Shown piece after piece: positions 18,047 through 27,853 of a DNA stretch of 64,000 nucleotides. Source of the DNA: Fulvivirga marina (lineage in GTDB: Bacteria > Bacteroidota > Bacteroidia > Cytophagales > Cyclobacteriaceae); the NCBI RefSeq assembly GCF_016775155.1, contig NZ_JAEUGD010000066.1, positions 126,763-190,762 on the forward strand. The letters are read 5' to 3'. How positions within the stretch are numbered: the stretch's first letter is position 1; the number at the start of each line of letters is the position of its first letter. The position numbers and the translations under genes were made by a program. The notes under the pieces were generated by a model. The model had not been told where the DNA came from. It did not search any database and saw only the letters and a list, made by a program, of their open reading frames with translations.

Positions 18047-19741
18047 ATGAATATCAGATCAATAATGTTTTTGGCAGTTATTTGCCTGTTTAGTTGTCAG
18101 AAAAAAGAAGCTGCTAATGAACTTCCTCTCACCGGCGTAATAGCCGATAACGCTATGGTTGTTTCTGCTCATCCATTGGCTTCCAAAGTAGGGCTTGAAA
18201 TTCTAAAAAATGGAGGTAATGCAGTTGACGCAGCGGTTGCTGTGCAGTTTGCTTTGGCTGTAGTGTATCCAGCAGCGGGGAATATAGGTGGCGGTGGCTT
18301 TATGGTTTATCGAGACCATGAGGGTAATACTGATGCTCTGGACTACAGGGAGGCTGCTCCCCTGGCCTCCTCTCGAAATATGTACCTAAATGAGCAAGGT
18401 GAGGTTATTGAAAAACTCAGCCGGCTAGGTCACCTGGCATCGGGTGTGCCCGGAACCGTAGACGGCATGGTAAAAGCTCACGAAAAATATGGCCAGTTGT
18501 CATGGGAAACCCTGGTACAGCCAGCTATTGACCTGGCTCAGAATGGCTTTCCGTTGACGGCCATTGAAGCATCCAGTCTCAATGATAACATTGAGACCTT
18601 TAAAAAATATAATACATCACAGCCATCCTACTTACTCAGAGATTGGCGTGAAGGTGATACTCTACGATTAGAAGACCTGGCAAATACCCTGGAACGTATA
18701 AGAGATGCTAAAAGAGCGGGATTCTACTCAGGTAGGACTGCTGACCTTATTGTAAGAGAAATGAACCGTGGCGGTGGTATCATTACTTATGAAGACCTTA
18801 CCAACTACCACGCTATGTGGAGAAAACCTACTAGTACCTCCTATAAAAGTTACAAGATCATATCTATGCCTCCACCATCAAGTGGTGGAATTGCCCTTTC
18901 ACAGTTATTGACCATGATAGAAGATATACCGATTGCGGAATATGGGTTTCAATCGCCCAAAGCAATTCATTATATGGTTGAAGCTGAGCGGCGGGTATAT
19001 GCGGATCGAGCCATGCACTTAGGCGATCCGGATTTCTACCTTGTACCAACAAAGGAATTAACAGACCATAACTACCTAAAAATCAGATTAAATAACATAG
19101 ATAAAAATTTAGCTACTCCAAGTGACTCTATAGCTGCAGGTGAGTTTTCGCTTTATGAATCTGAAGAAACGACACACTATTCAATAGTTGACAAAGAGGG
19201 TAACGCTGTAGCTGTTACAACTACACTCAATGGCAGCTACGGCTCTCATGTTGTTGTTGACAGTGCAGGCTTCCTTTTGAATAATGAAATGGATGATTTT
19301 AGCGTAAAACCTGGCTTCCCAAACATGTACGGGTTAGTGGGTGGAGAGGCCAATGCTATTATGCCACTAAAGAGAATGCTAAGTTCAATGACACCAACTA
19401 TTGTTGAAAAAGAGGGCAGTCTGTATATGGTAGTAGGTTCACCAGGAGGTTCCACAATAATCACCTCTGTTTTTCAAACTGTACTCAACGTAATTGAATT
19501 TGATATGAATATGCAACAAGCTGTATCTGCAGGTAGATTTCATCACCAATGGAAACCCGACGTTATTTTTGTAGAAAAAGACAAATTAAATGAAGAAGTC
19601 TTAAAAAAGTTGTCTGAAATGGGGCATAAAATTGAGCAAAGGAGACCTATTGGCAGAGTGGATGCAATTCTGGTAACTCCTGAGGGTAAATTGGAAGGTG
19701 GTGCAGACCCTCGTGGAGATGATATGGCCATTGGTTTTTGA
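18047..19741 (+). CDS. ggt: Gamma-glutamyltransferase, lipoprotein
   Basis: The 564-residue protein is an Ntn hydrolase that cleaves gamma-glutamyl bonds of glutathione and related compounds and can transfer the glutamyl group. Residues 1-17 form a lipoprotein signal (LFSC, cysteine 17), so the enzyme sits in a membrane facing the periplasm. [22 protein letters not shown] and MPPPSSGG are family signatures. Autocleavage should occur before T375 in [23 protein letters not shown], producing the large and small chains. Substrate-binding segments [15 protein letters not shown] and GSPGGS are all present. The enzyme looks complete. It is divergent from the TetR gene and followed by a terminator hairpin. 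Confidence 0.95.
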   Translation: MNIRSIMFLAVICLFSCQKKEAANELPLTGVIADNAMVVSAHPLASKVGLEILKNGGNAVDAAVAVQFALAVVYPAAGNIGGGGFMVYRDHEGNTDALDYREAAPLASSRNMYLNEQGEVIEKLSRLGHLASGVPGTVDGMVKAHEKYGQLSWETLVQPAIDLAQNGFPLTAIEASSLNDNIETFKKYNTSQPSYLLRDWREGDTLRLEDLANTLERIRDAKRAGFYSGRTADLIVREMNRGGGIITYEDLTNYHAMWRKPTSTSYKSYKIISMPPPSSGGIALSQLLTMIEDIPIAEYGFQSPKAIHYMVEAERRVYADRAMHLGDPDFYLVPTKELTDHNYLKIRLNNIDKNLATPSDSIAAGEFSLYESEETTHYSIVDKEGNAVAVTTTLNGSYGSHVVVDSAGFLLNNEMDDFSVKPGFPNMYGLVGGEANAIMPLKRMLSSMTPTIVEKEGSLYMVVGSPGGSTIITSVFQTVLNVIEFDMNMQQAVSAGRFHHQWKPDVIFVEKDKLNEEVLKKLSEMGHKIEQRRPIGRVDAILVTPEGKLEGGADPRGDDMAIGF

Positions 19742-19782
19742 TGGGATAAGTTAACTGCCTTTATCAATTGAAGACATAAAAA

Positions 19783-19819
19783 CGGGAAGGTCTTAATTAA
19801 TTAAATTACTACCTTCCCG
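19783..19819. terminator. Hairpin between convergent ggt and pectate lyase genes
   Basis: CGGGAAGGT (19783-19791) pairs perfectly with ACCTTCCCG (19811-19819) around a 19-base AT-rich loop. It lies between two convergent stop codons, so it probably ends transcription of both genes, although the T-tract after the plus-strand arm is short. A small palindrome GTTTAC-T-GTAAAC follows near 19833-19846. Confidence 0.65.
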
Positions 19820-19852
19820 CTTTATATCGTACAGTTTACTGTAAACAGTTAA

Positions 19853-22800
19853 TTAATTTATTAACAATTTTCCTGTATTCACAGAGCCATTTGAGTAGGT
19901 TTTTATAATACAAAGCCCTTTAATTTCCGGAACGGTAATCTCTACTCTGGCTTTACCATCAACAAAAGTACTTGATACCAACCCTCCTGATGCATTATAA
20001 ACCTCAACAAGATAGATTGGATCTTCTCCCTGAACAACTAGTTGACTCCCTGCTAATACAGGGTTTGGATATAAATTAAAACCTGTTGTTACTTCTCTTA
20101 TAATTTCATCTTCACTATAAGCTTTTCTTGAAGATGATGAACCGCAGCCTGCTGCTTGAGGGTCAACACCTTCTACCTCCATTTTATCAATATTACCTAA
20201 CGCTGCTGATGTTATTGACTTCAACCTGATAGTATGTGTTCCGGCAGGAAGTGTAACTGCAACTGTTGAACTTGAATTTTCGGACCAGTCTGTCCATGTG
20301 CCTGTTACCTCAAAGTTTGCCGAAGCCACTTTGGTACCATCCACCAGCACATCTCCGGGTCTTGCTGCAGAACCTCCATTGGCATATCTCCATCGAAGTA
20401 TATAAGGTCCACTGGATGGAATGCTTACAGACCAGGTAACTCCATTACCAAGTGAGTTTGATGTGTTGGCAAAACCAGTGCCGGAAAACCCCGCGTTGTC
20501 ATTATCTATTCTACCATCTACGCTACAAAAACCGGTTTCCTGTTCCTGTATGGTAAGTGTTATATTTGTGGCTAATGCTACAAACTTGAACCAGTTAACG
20601 TTGAAGCCTCCACCGCCTCCGAAAACAAGATACAGGTCATGTACACCACTTACCCCACTTACATCGCATGACTGCGTTTCATATACTTGAGAGCCTCCTG
20701 TAGAGGCAACATTAAGTACCCCCACTTCCTCACCATTAATACCGTCTAGTCTGAGACTGATAGTTCCAGCATTTCTGGCAATTCTCGCGTCAAAAGAGCT
20801 GGCTCCGTTTCCAAAATCAACATTACTGAACCTGATCCATTCGCCATTATCAATATAACCAACATTTAATCCACCTTCTCCACATGCTTCTGTTCTAACC
20901 CCTGACATCTCATCATAATCTTCTGCCTGAATAATACTGAAAGCATCATAAAAACCTGATGATACCATGGTTAAGTTTACACTTAAGCTACTTTGGGTAC
21001 CACAGCTATTTGTAAATGTAGCTATATAGACCCCTGTCTGCGAGGCTTGGACATTATTTAAATCAATCTCCCTTGACGATGCTGAATACCCATTTGGACC
21101 ACTCCAACTCCATGTACCACCACTGGTGGGCTGTGGCCCGAATGTTACATTATCACCTTTGTTTACACTTGCTGATTTAGTTTGTGTCCATGCTCCTCCG
21201 TTTATCTGCACATATGACGTAAGCGGCGAAGCAGCACATACACTAATAGCACTTGTAGCAGCATGACCTCCATCATTAGTAGTTACCGTAATCGTTGCTG
21301 AGCCTTTTGCAATGGCTGTTACCAGCCCACTTGAACTCACACTGGCTACTGAAGTATTGCTTGAACTCCACTCCACATTATGGTTAGTGGCATTGGAAGG
21401 ACTTACAGCCGCGGTGAGCTGCACCGTATTTCCTACTTCAATATTCATACTACCTGGTAAAACCGATACGCCTGTTACGGAAATCGGCGAAATCTCTTCC
21501 TCTTGTACTGATACCAAAGAGCTTTCATAGCCAACAAGCATAGCTTTGAACGGTTGATTTATTTCGTGCAAAGGATCATCTACGCTATCGTCAAAAGTCC
21601 ATTTCAAGTCTCCCCCATTCATACGGCCAGCATAGGTCTTCACAATATTGGGCACATTATTAGGTGAATCAGGTTTATAACTATACATTGATGGATCGGT
21701 ATCGAAATTACTGTAGGTGTTGCTCCCCTTACTACTCTTTACAGTCTCCGGAATTTGCTCATCCCTCGATGTTACCAGATATGCATCAAAATCATCAGGC
21801 CTTTCTGTCTGATAAATAAGCTGCCTTGCTTCTAATATCATATTGTTATAAGCTTTAACAATACCTCCATTTTGAGAACCATTAGGCCAAATTTCACGGT
21901 TAGTACCCTGCATATTGATCATCATTGGGTACGGACAATGCCTGTAATAATTTGCTTCAACAAAAGCTGACGATGCCTCAGTACTTAACAATCCCATTCC
22001 GGCAACTCCATCATAATAGTTATTATATACATGGGTTGTTGCCCAGCAAAGGCGTGGGTGTCTTGAATCTGAATGATCGAACCAGTTGTGATGATAGGTA
22101 AACCTAATCGTGTTAGTCTCTGTAGCTCCGCCGGCAAATGTTGATTTACCGGTATCCCAGAAATGATTAAACGAGATCGTAATATTGGTCGTATTGTATT
22201 TCATATCTATGGAACCGTCACCTTTAACCTGGTCGGCATCTGGGCCCGGAGTTCCATAAAACAAGTCATTATTGTGTACCCATACATGAGAGTTATTGGA
22301 TTCCATAGCGACACCATCATCTCCAAAAAGCATGATCCCAAAATTTCTGATTTCAATACTTCTCGACCTTTTAGTATAAAAACCATAACCATAGACAGTG
22401 GCATCATCACCTACCCCTTCAATGGTAATATTTTCAATAAGCCTATCCGTTGTATTTGCTCCAATAAAGAAAATAGAATTGCCACCCTTCAAACCAATAA
22501 CATGTTTTGCCTTTACCTGGCCAATCATCCGAATGATCAATGGTGTCTTGTCATAGCCTTTGCCTTTGGCTCCCAAAATATTAATAAGACCACTGACTGA
22601 TACTGCCTGGCCCTTGTCATTGATCACTTCACATTTTACTGTATTAGCATTGTCAGCTGTTACATAAATGATCTTTGCTCCACTTTTGGGTGTCCCGTTC
22701 ATGTTATATGCACCAGGCACCACGTTATTTGTAAAGGCAAACCCTTCCCTCACATGAGATCTTACAGCAAGAGTTTGTGTAGTAGATGCTAATGATGAAT

Positions 22801-23116
22801 TCTCCACTCCTGAAATTACCGGAATTACTTTTATAATATAATTTCCTGCAGGAATACCCAAAACATCCGCACGATAGTATGAACCATAACTACGAATAAG
22901 AGGATTATCAATTTTACGATTGGAGAATCCGCCTCCCGTATAGTAGACATTATACCGCTCAGCATTTGAAACGGGAGTCCATTTGACATAAGCGGACTCT
23001 AGCCACCCTCCGGCCTCCTTTATAGAAACCTGTGCATTCGCCATCGGTATAGTTAAAACCATAAGCGAAATCAAGCCAACAAAAGGCCTGAGAGTTCTTT
23101 TAAATAAGTTTTTCAT
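19853..23116 (-). CDS. Secreted pectate lyase (PL1) with Ig and CBM modules, T9SS cargo
   Basis: The 1087-residue protein has a signal peptide (1-29), a fibronectin III-like domain (about 30-118) and a right-handed beta-helix lyase domain (about 125-500). The lyase region shows SHVWVHNNDLFYG, DQVKGDGSIDMKYNTTNITISFNHF and SDSRHPRLCW; R352/R355 would include the catalytic arginine. Next come a Big_2 domain (about 540-620), a PKD/Ig-like domain, a CBM6-like module beginning IIQAEDYDEMSGV, a CBM35-like module beginning LTIQEQETGFCSVDG, and a type A T9SS sorting domain (about 1010-1087, opening GFNLYPNPVLAG). It cleaves polygalacturonate by beta-elimination and binds plant or algal polysaccharide. 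No other pectin genes are adjacent. Confidence 0.92.
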   Translation of the reverse strand: MKNLFKRTLRPFVGLISLMVLTIPMANAQVSIKEAGGWLESAYVKWTPVSNAERYNVYYTGGGFSNRKIDNPLIRSYGSYYRADVLGIPAGNYIIKVIPVISGVENSSLASTTQTLAVRSHVREGFAFTNNVVPGAYNMNGTPKSGAKIIYVTADNANTVKCEVINDKGQAVSVSGLINILGAKGKGYDKTPLIIRMIGQVKAKHVIGLKGGNSIFFIGANTTDRLIENITIEGVGDDATVYGYGFYTKRSRSIEIRNFGIMLFGDDGVAMESNNSHVWVHNNDLFYGTPGPDADQVKGDGSIDMKYNTTNITISFNHFWDTGKSTFAGGATETNTIRFTYHHNWFDHSDSRHPRLCWATTHVYNNYYDGVAGMGLLSTEASSAFVEANYYRHCPYPMMINMQGTNREIWPNGSQNGGIVKAYNNMILEARQLIYQTERPDDFDAYLVTSRDEQIPETVKSSKGSNTYSNFDTDPSMYSYKPDSPNNVPNIVKTYAGRMNGGDLKWTFDDSVDDPLHEINQPFKAMLVGYESSLVSVQEEEISPISVTGVSVLPGSMNIEVGNTVQLTAAVSPSNATNHNVEWSSSNTSVASVSSSGLVTAIAKGSATITVTTNDGGHAATSAISVCAASPLTSYVQINGGAWTQTKSASVNKGDNVTFGPQPTSGGTWSWSGPNGYSASSREIDLNNVQASQTGVYIATFTNSCGTQSSLSVNLTMVSSGFYDAFSIIQAEDYDEMSGVRTEACGEGGLNVGYIDNGEWIRFSNVDFGNGASSFDARIARNAGTISLRLDGINGEEVGVLNVASTGGSQVYETQSCDVSGVSGVHDLYLVFGGGGGFNVNWFKFVALATNITLTIQEQETGFCSVDGRIDNDNAGFSGTGFANTSNSLGNGVTWSVSIPSSGPYILRWRYANGGSAARPGDVLVDGTKVASANFEVTGTWTDWSENSSSTVAVTLPAGTHTIRLKSITSAALGNIDKMEVEGVDPQAAGCGSSSSRKAYSEDEIIREVTTGFNLYPNPVLAGSQLVVQGEDPIYLVEVYNASGGLVSSTFVDGKARVEITVPEIKGLCIIKTYSNGSVNTGKLLIN

Positions 23117-23736
23117 AAGCTTTAATTAAAGGTTTACAGGGAAAAAGCTTAAAACCAGCCTCCCATTTCCAATTGGTTTATCAAACTTCATTGGGTGCTT
23201 ACCAGACTTCCGTAAAGAGGTTAGTTACATTGAAATGCTTCCTCTGACAACACCCAATAGCAAAGTCTATCAAAAATTAATGCCTGCCTTTAATCGATCT
23301 CAAAATTTACCACGCAAGGCCAAGAGAATTGAGTAAAAGTGTTAACCTCGTAAAAGAGGTCAACGCTTTCTATAACTATTTACTTTTTATTAAGCCACTT
23401 AAGAAAGTGAAATTAAAGCTTCTCCACTTTGCATTTTCCGTTAAAAACTTTGCTAAAGGCTTTCTGGCAACAAAAGTCTATTGCGATCTCATATTGTAAG
23501 CCCGAATGAAGAGTAACCACTAGCATACAAGAGGGAGATAATACTCCCATGAAACATTAAATACTGTTGAAATATTGAATTGCAAAAATGGAAGCCTACA
23601 CTCAATCAGGAGTTAATAAACTTTCATGAAGCATAGATAGTATCCCCGCAAGATGTAAGGGTGGCGCTTAAAGAAATATAAGTTGATCCCTGTAGAGATT
23701 AACTTTCTTCTATGGTGGTGAAGTTTATAGCTTATA
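23117..23736. other. 620-base non-coding stretch with hairpins
   Basis: There is no plausible reading frame. Structures visible by eye are an inverted repeat ATTGGGTG (23190-23197) with CACCCAAT (23251-23258) and inner AGAGG/CCTCT arms, and a longer hairpin at 23336-23369. It separates two minus-strand genes, so it must include the 3' end of the OmpA transcript and the promoter and leader of the pectate lyase gene. Confidence 0.55.
23336..23369 (-). terminator. Hairpin in long intergenic region, possible terminator
   Basis: AAAG-T-GTTAACCTC (23336-23349) pairs with GAGGTCAAC-G-CTTT (23356-23369) around the loop GTAAAA. Twelve of 14 positions are Watson-Crick pairs on the plus strand. On the minus strand the hairpin is followed by a short T run (TTTTAC), so it may end the OmpA-group transcript about 370 bases after its last gene. 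A structured RNA element is an alternative. Confidence 0.4.
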
Positions 23737-25335
23737 TTATTCCTTAACAATAGTGAACTCCACTCTTCTATTTAATTTTCGTTTTTCAGGATCATCATTG
23801 TCTGCAATGGGTTTGCTACCTCCATAGCCTTTTCCTGAAACTCTTTTAGAAGAAATTCCATGTTTTATAAGGTATTGCTCTACGGCTTCTGCTCTTTTTT
23901 TAGAGAGTCTAAGATTATGCTTGGGTAATCCACGGTTATCGGTATGCCCCTCAAGCCTGATTTTCATGGATGGGTTTTGTTTCATCAGATCAATTACCAA
24001 GTCGAGTTCCTCATATGAGCTTTCAAGTATATTTGATGTTGATTGCTGGAAAAGTACGTTTTCGAGCTTCACCGTTGTACCAACCGAAATAGGCTGCAGC
24101 GTGTAGTTCACCTCGACCAGCTTCATTTCATTTGTATAAACATCGAGACTCTCTCGTTTGCTTATGTATCCTGGGGCATCTATTCGGATTTCATAGGTTC
24201 CTGCAGCAGGAATACTCAAGGAGTAATACCCATTATCATCAGCAGCAGGCACCTCTTTTTTATAGTTCCCTTTTCTCTCTACTGTCACAATAGCAGCGAT
24301 ATGCATTTTAGTATCTGCATCTAGCACCTTACCATATACCGTAATTGCATTAGGGGCTGCCTCTATCGTTTCCTTCTCAACCTCCACTATCTGCACAACA
24401 GTATCCAATTGTTCAGTAGGTTCGGCTACCTTCATGAGGGAATCTACTGGTTTTTCTGTATAGATTTTCAAGTCACTATAACCATCACTGTTTATGGTGG
24501 AAGAATACAGAGCAAAATTTTCGTAAGTTCTATAATACTTTTCCCTACCTTTGGTATTGACGTGGTCTAAAGGTGATGGGGTACTCCAACTCCTCCAGCT
24601 ATCATCCAGTCTCTCTGACATAAAAATATCACTACTCCCCTTTCCCCCCAGGCCGTTGGAGGAAAAATATAAGATTTTGCCATCATCAGATAAAAAAGGG
24701 GAGAATTCCTGAAACGGAGTATTAATGGTACTACCAAGGTTCCTTGGTTCACCCCAGGTCCCATTTTCCTTTTTGAGCATAATGTACAGGTCTTCACCTC
24801 CCTTTGTACCATACGACTCAAGTGACATAACCAAAACCTTCTCATCCTTGGAAATATAACCTCCAAAGTTATCTGATAAATTTTTATAGTATGGGATATT
24901 GATATCTTTTGGTGAAGACCAGCCTCCCCCCTGTTTGGTAACTTTTGCAATGCCCTGAGTCCTTACTATCCCATTAGATTCAGTATAATGATTATGCAGA
25001 TACATGATAGAGCCATCTTTCGAAAAGCCAATCACACCATTCCACTCCTTATTATTAAGGTTTTTGGCATTTTTGGGCGTTGACCACTGATGATCTACCA
25101 TCAGCGTGCTATACCAGATATCACCCTTATCAATTACTCCTCCAACATTACCAGGGTGATGGCTCCTTGTAAAGTATAAAGTCTGACCATCCGGACTGAG
25201 GACGGGGTTCTGCTCATCATAAATACTGTTGATATTAGCAAATACACGATCTACACTCTGAGCGATTAAAGAAGTTGCACATAAAACCAACACCAGCACT
25301 CCTGAGATACTCTTCCTTATCATATAAGAATTCAA
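23737..25335 (-). CDS. OmpA family protein with PD40 propeller and CarboxypepD_reg domain
   Basis: The 532-residue protein has a signal peptide (ending CATSLIAQ) and PD40 blades (about 35-300; for example NPVLSPDGQTLYFTRS and FSPFLSDDGKILYFSSNG). A carboxypeptidase-regulatory-like beta sandwich follows (about 335-410; TVYGKVLDADTKMHIAAIV). The C-terminal OmpA domain (about 420-532) contains the peptidoglycan-binding signature GHTDNRGLPKHNLRLSKKRAEAV and ends NRRVEFTIVKE. It should sit in the outer membrane or periplasm and hold the cell wall. Proteins of this layout (PorE-like) link T9SS parts to peptidoglycan in some Bacteroidota, but PorE identity is not established. It is six bases after the Usp gene. 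Confidence 0.9.
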   Translation of the reverse strand: MNSYMIRKSISGVLVLVLCATSLIAQSVDRVFANINSIYDEQNPVLSPDGQTLYFTRSHHPGNVGGVIDKGDIWYSTLMVDHQWSTPKNAKNLNNKEWNGVIGFSKDGSIMYLHNHYTESNGIVRTQGIAKVTKQGGGWSSPKDINIPYYKNLSDNFGGYISKDEKVLVMSLESYGTKGGEDLYIMLKKENGTWGEPRNLGSTINTPFQEFSPFLSDDGKILYFSSNGLGGKGSSDIFMSERLDDSWRSWSTPSPLDHVNTKGREKYYRTYENFALYSSTINSDGYSDLKIYTEKPVDSLMKVAEPTEQLDTVVQIVEVEKETIEAAPNAITVYGKVLDADTKMHIAAIVTVERKGNYKKEVPAADDNGYYSLSIPAAGTYEIRIDAPGYISKRESLDVYTNEMKLVEVNYTLQPISVGTTVKLENVLFQQSTSNILESSYEELDLVIDLMKQNPSMKIRLEGHTDNRGLPKHNLRLSKKRAEAVEQYLIKHGISSKRVSGKGYGGSKPIADNDDPEKRKLNRRVEFTIVKE

Positions 25336-25341
25336 CGAAAG

Positions 25342-26190
25342 TCAGTCAATATTATTATTTTCTAATTTAAGCACTAAGAACGGCTTATCGGTAGAATAAG
25401 ACAAGGTTTTGGTAAGGCTTTTATGAAACATACTATCAAGGAACCCTCGTTGCTTTCTATAAACCACCAAAAGGTCACTTTTTTCATCCTGCATAAATTC
25501 TTCAATGGCCAAACCAATATCGTTTTTAAACCTTTTGTTAACGAAGTTTATCTTTCCATATTGAATAAAGCTCTTCAATTCCTCTATAAAATTATTATAG
25601 TGCTCCTCATCATCACGCAAATTAATATGCAGCACGCTTATACGGGCATCAAAAAGTGTGGCAAAAGAAATTACCTCCTGAATGGCCATCTTATCCTCCT
25701 TCATAAAGTCAGAGGCATAAACTACTTTATTAAAGCCCTGGTAAATCGCATCTTCTGGCACGCAGAGTACGGGAACCTTAGCTTTTTCTATTATATCCTC
25801 AGTGTTGCTACCTACAAATACACCTCTAACACGACTGATGCCAGTAGTACCCATTACTATAAGATCATACTGTTCCTCGGTGATCATATCCGTTATACGA
25901 TCTGTAAGCTCCCCAAGAGCTATATGATACTCACAGTTGAGTAACCCTTCAGACTTGTAATCTGCATTAATCTGATCCGCCAGTTTTTTAAGCTTTGTAG
26001 TGGCCATTCCCAGCAGTTCTTTAAAAGATCTGCCTATGGAGGCTTCTCCAACTATTTCATTGAACTCGTGTTCAGTAAAAATATGTACAAGTGTAACCGT
26101 TGACCGAAACTTCTTGCCAATTTCTACGGCAAACTCTATGGCATTAAGCGAGGAATCAGAAAAATCTATGGGACATAATATCTTATTCAT
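25342..26190 (-). CDS. Universal stress protein, two UspA domains
   Basis: The 282-residue cytosolic protein has two Usp folds in tandem. The first (about 1-148) opens KILCPIDFSDSSLNAIEFAVEIGKKF and carries an ATP-loop-like motif GTTGISRVRGVFVGSNTEDII. The second (about 150-278) starts KVVYASDFMKEDKMAI and is more diverged, with no clear GxxG nucleotide loop. Tandem Usp proteins help cells under starvation or stress by unknown means. It lies between the 3-methyladenine glycosylase (13 bases upstream) and the OmpA gene (6 bases downstream) on the same strand, so the three are probably co-transcribed. A second tandem Usp is at 46085-47005. Confidence 0.9.
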   Translation of the reverse strand: MNKILCPIDFSDSSLNAIEFAVEIGKKFRSTVTLVHIFTEHEFNEIVGEASIGRSFKELLGMATTKLKKLADQINADYKSEGLLNCEYHIALGELTDRITDMITEEQYDLIVMGTTGISRVRGVFVGSNTEDIIEKAKVPVLCVPEDAIYQGFNKVVYASDFMKEDKMAIQEVISFATLFDARISVLHINLRDDEEHYNNFIEELKSFIQYGKINFVNKRFKNDIGLAIEEFMQDEKSDLLVVYRKQRGFLDSMFHKSLTKTLSYSTDKPFLVLKLENNNID

Positions 26191-26203
26191 TGATACAAAT
26201 ATA

Positions 26204-26824
26204 CTATTTAGAACATAAAATTTTATAAGTGTTATTCCCTTTGCTTACCCATGGATTATTTTTTATAGTAAACCTCCATGGCAACAAGGCATCTTCCTGT
26301 GCATAGGCTACTCCAATCCTGGGGGACTCATCTATAGCTCCAGCGTCAAAACCACTATCCTCCAGCCATATATCATTATCAAAGAGGCTAAGCTTATCAT
26401 GTTTCAGGGTTATACCCAAAGCCTGAGATAATTTACCCGGACCGGAGGTTAGAGCGACTCCCCCTTTATCCCGACCCCTGCGATACAGCATAGTCTCCAT
26501 TCCTTTTATTGGCTCCACTGCACGTATCAAAACAGCTTCGGCAGTTCCTTCTCTATTGGTAACAATATTGAATAGTTTATGTATTCCATAGCACAAATAC
26601 ACGTAACAAGTTCCCCCTCGCTCAAACAAGGTCTCCGTACGCGCTGTTCTTCGATTGTTATAGGCATGGCAGGCCTTTTCGGTATAAGAATATGCTTCTG
26701 TCTCCACAACAATTCCGGCGGTCAGTTGTTCATCAAAATTAGTATAAAGGGTCTTTCCTAAAAGCTCACGAGCTACTGTTGTTACTGACTCTCTCTGAAA
26801 AAATGATTTATCAAGCTTCATCAC
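26204..26824 (-). CDS. 3-methyladenine DNA glycosylase, AAG/MPG family
   Basis: The 206-residue protein matches the eukaryotic-type alkyladenine glycosylase family found in many bacteria. Signatures are ARELLGKTLYT, ETEAYSYTEKACHAYNNRRTART, the pocket segment GGTCYVYLCYGIHKLFNIVTN, AVLIRAVEPI and the DNA-contact segment LTSGPGKLSQALGI. The catalytic Glu is the first E in VVETEAY. It flips and excises alkylated purines, starting base excision repair. Two ATGs stand at the start (MMKLDK), so the true start may be one codon later. It heads the group with the Usp and OmpA genes. Confidence 0.94.
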   Translation of the reverse strand: MMKLDKSFFQRESVTTVARELLGKTLYTNFDEQLTAGIVVETEAYSYTEKACHAYNNRRTARTETLFERGGTCYVYLCYGIHKLFNIVTNREGTAEAVLIRAVEPIKGMETMLYRRGRDKGGVALTSGPGKLSQALGITLKHDKLSLFDNDIWLEDSGFDAGAIDESPRIGVAYAQEDALLPWRFTIKNNPWVSKGNNTYKILCSK

Positions 26825-26900
26825 CTATCCTTGTTTTATTGTCAACAAAATTCTCTAATTTTCGTTATCAATTTTGAAATTTAACCAAACCATATTTAAC

Positions 26901-27767
26901 ATGAAAAAAACATTACTAACAGCCTTGGCATTATTTTGTTTTATTGCAGGTGCCATGTCTCAGATCAATACCCCACAACCAAGTCCAGCCGGGTCTGTTT
27001 ACAGTAAAGTTGGCCTTACAGATGTGACTATTGATTACTTCCGACCAAAAGTAAAGGGCCGAAAGATATTTGGAGAAGGAAAGGATTATTTACAGCCCTA
27101 CGGTGAAACCTGGAGAACAGGAGCAAACTCTGGATCTAAACTGACTTTAAGCACTGATGCTGTAATTGCTGACACAAAAGTTCCTGCTGGAGAATACTTA
27201 ATATTTACTGTTCCTGGTAAAGACTCCTGGAACTTCATGCTTTATTCCGACCTCAGCATTGGTGGTAACGTATCAGCCTATGACAAAAAGAATGAAGTGT
27301 TGAACATTTCTGTAAAACCAACTTCACTTAGCCAAACAGTAGAAACTTTGACTTTCAACATTGCTGATATCAGCGAAGACAATACTTCTGCAAACATCCA
27401 GTTGTCTTGGGACGATGTATCTATCAAAGTTCCTGTAAAAGTAGAGTTTGATGAAGTTGTAATGAAGGATATCGCTGCCAATACAAAGGTGAACCCTTCT
27501 AACTATATTGCCGCTGCAAATTATTACTACAATACAGACAAAGACCTTAATCAGGCTTTGGAGTGGGTTAATATGTACCTTGCTGAAGGTGAAAATTCAA
27601 AGCAATTCTGGAATGTACACTTGAAAGCTCAGATACTTGCTAAGTTAGGCAAGAAAAAAGAAGCTATAGAAACTGCTAAAAAATCTATGGAGGCTGCGAA
27701 AGCATTTCCTCAAGGAGATTTTGGTTACATAAAAAGAAATGAGGATCTGATTGCCAGTTTGAAGTAA
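26901..27767 (+). CDS. DUF2911 protein with TPR-like tail
   Basis: The start at ATG 26901 gives a clean signal peptide (MKKTLLTALALFCFIAGAMS, cleavage before Q). An in-frame ATG 27 bases upstream would only add charged residues ahead of it. The 288-residue protein carries a DUF2911 domain (about 25-185; ITPQ-like PQPSPAGSVYSKVGLTDVTIDYFRPKVKGR, YGETWRTGANSGSKL, VPAGEYLIFTVPG). A helical repeat region follows (NYIAAANYYYNTDKDLNQALEWVN) that resembles TPR. The function of the family is unknown and its members are exported. It is a single gene flanked by a strong terminator. Confidence 0.88.
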   Translation: MKKTLLTALALFCFIAGAMSQINTPQPSPAGSVYSKVGLTDVTIDYFRPKVKGRKIFGEGKDYLQPYGETWRTGANSGSKLTLSTDAVIADTKVPAGEYLIFTVPGKDSWNFMLYSDLSIGGNVSAYDKKNEVLNISVKPTSLSQTVETLTFNIADISEDNTSANIQLSWDDVSIKVPVKVEFDEVVMKDIAANTKVNPSNYIAAANYYYNTDKDLNQALEWVNMYLAEGENSKQFWNVHLKAQILAKLGKKKEAIETAKKSMEAAKAFPQGDFGYIKRNEDLIASLK

Positions 27768-27784
27768 TCCATACAATAACCTTC

Positions 27785-27828
27785 AAAAAAAACCGGCAGA
27801 AGTTAAATTACTTCTGCCGGTTTTTTTA
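27785..27828. terminator. Bidirectional intrinsic terminator
   Basis: CCGGCAGAAGT (27793-27803) pairs perfectly with ACTTCTGCCGG (27810-27820) around TAAATT. It is preceded by a run of eight A and followed by a run of seven T, so it can work for the plus-strand DUF2911 gene and for the minus-strand symporter operon. Confidence 0.93.
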
Positions 27829-27853
27829 TCTATCCACTCAATAAACTTAAAAC

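Noticed and set aside
25423-25944. 173-codon open frame on the plus strand
   Set aside because: It is antisense to the tandem Usp gene, has no recognisable motif and unusual composition; the minus-strand protein is clearly real.
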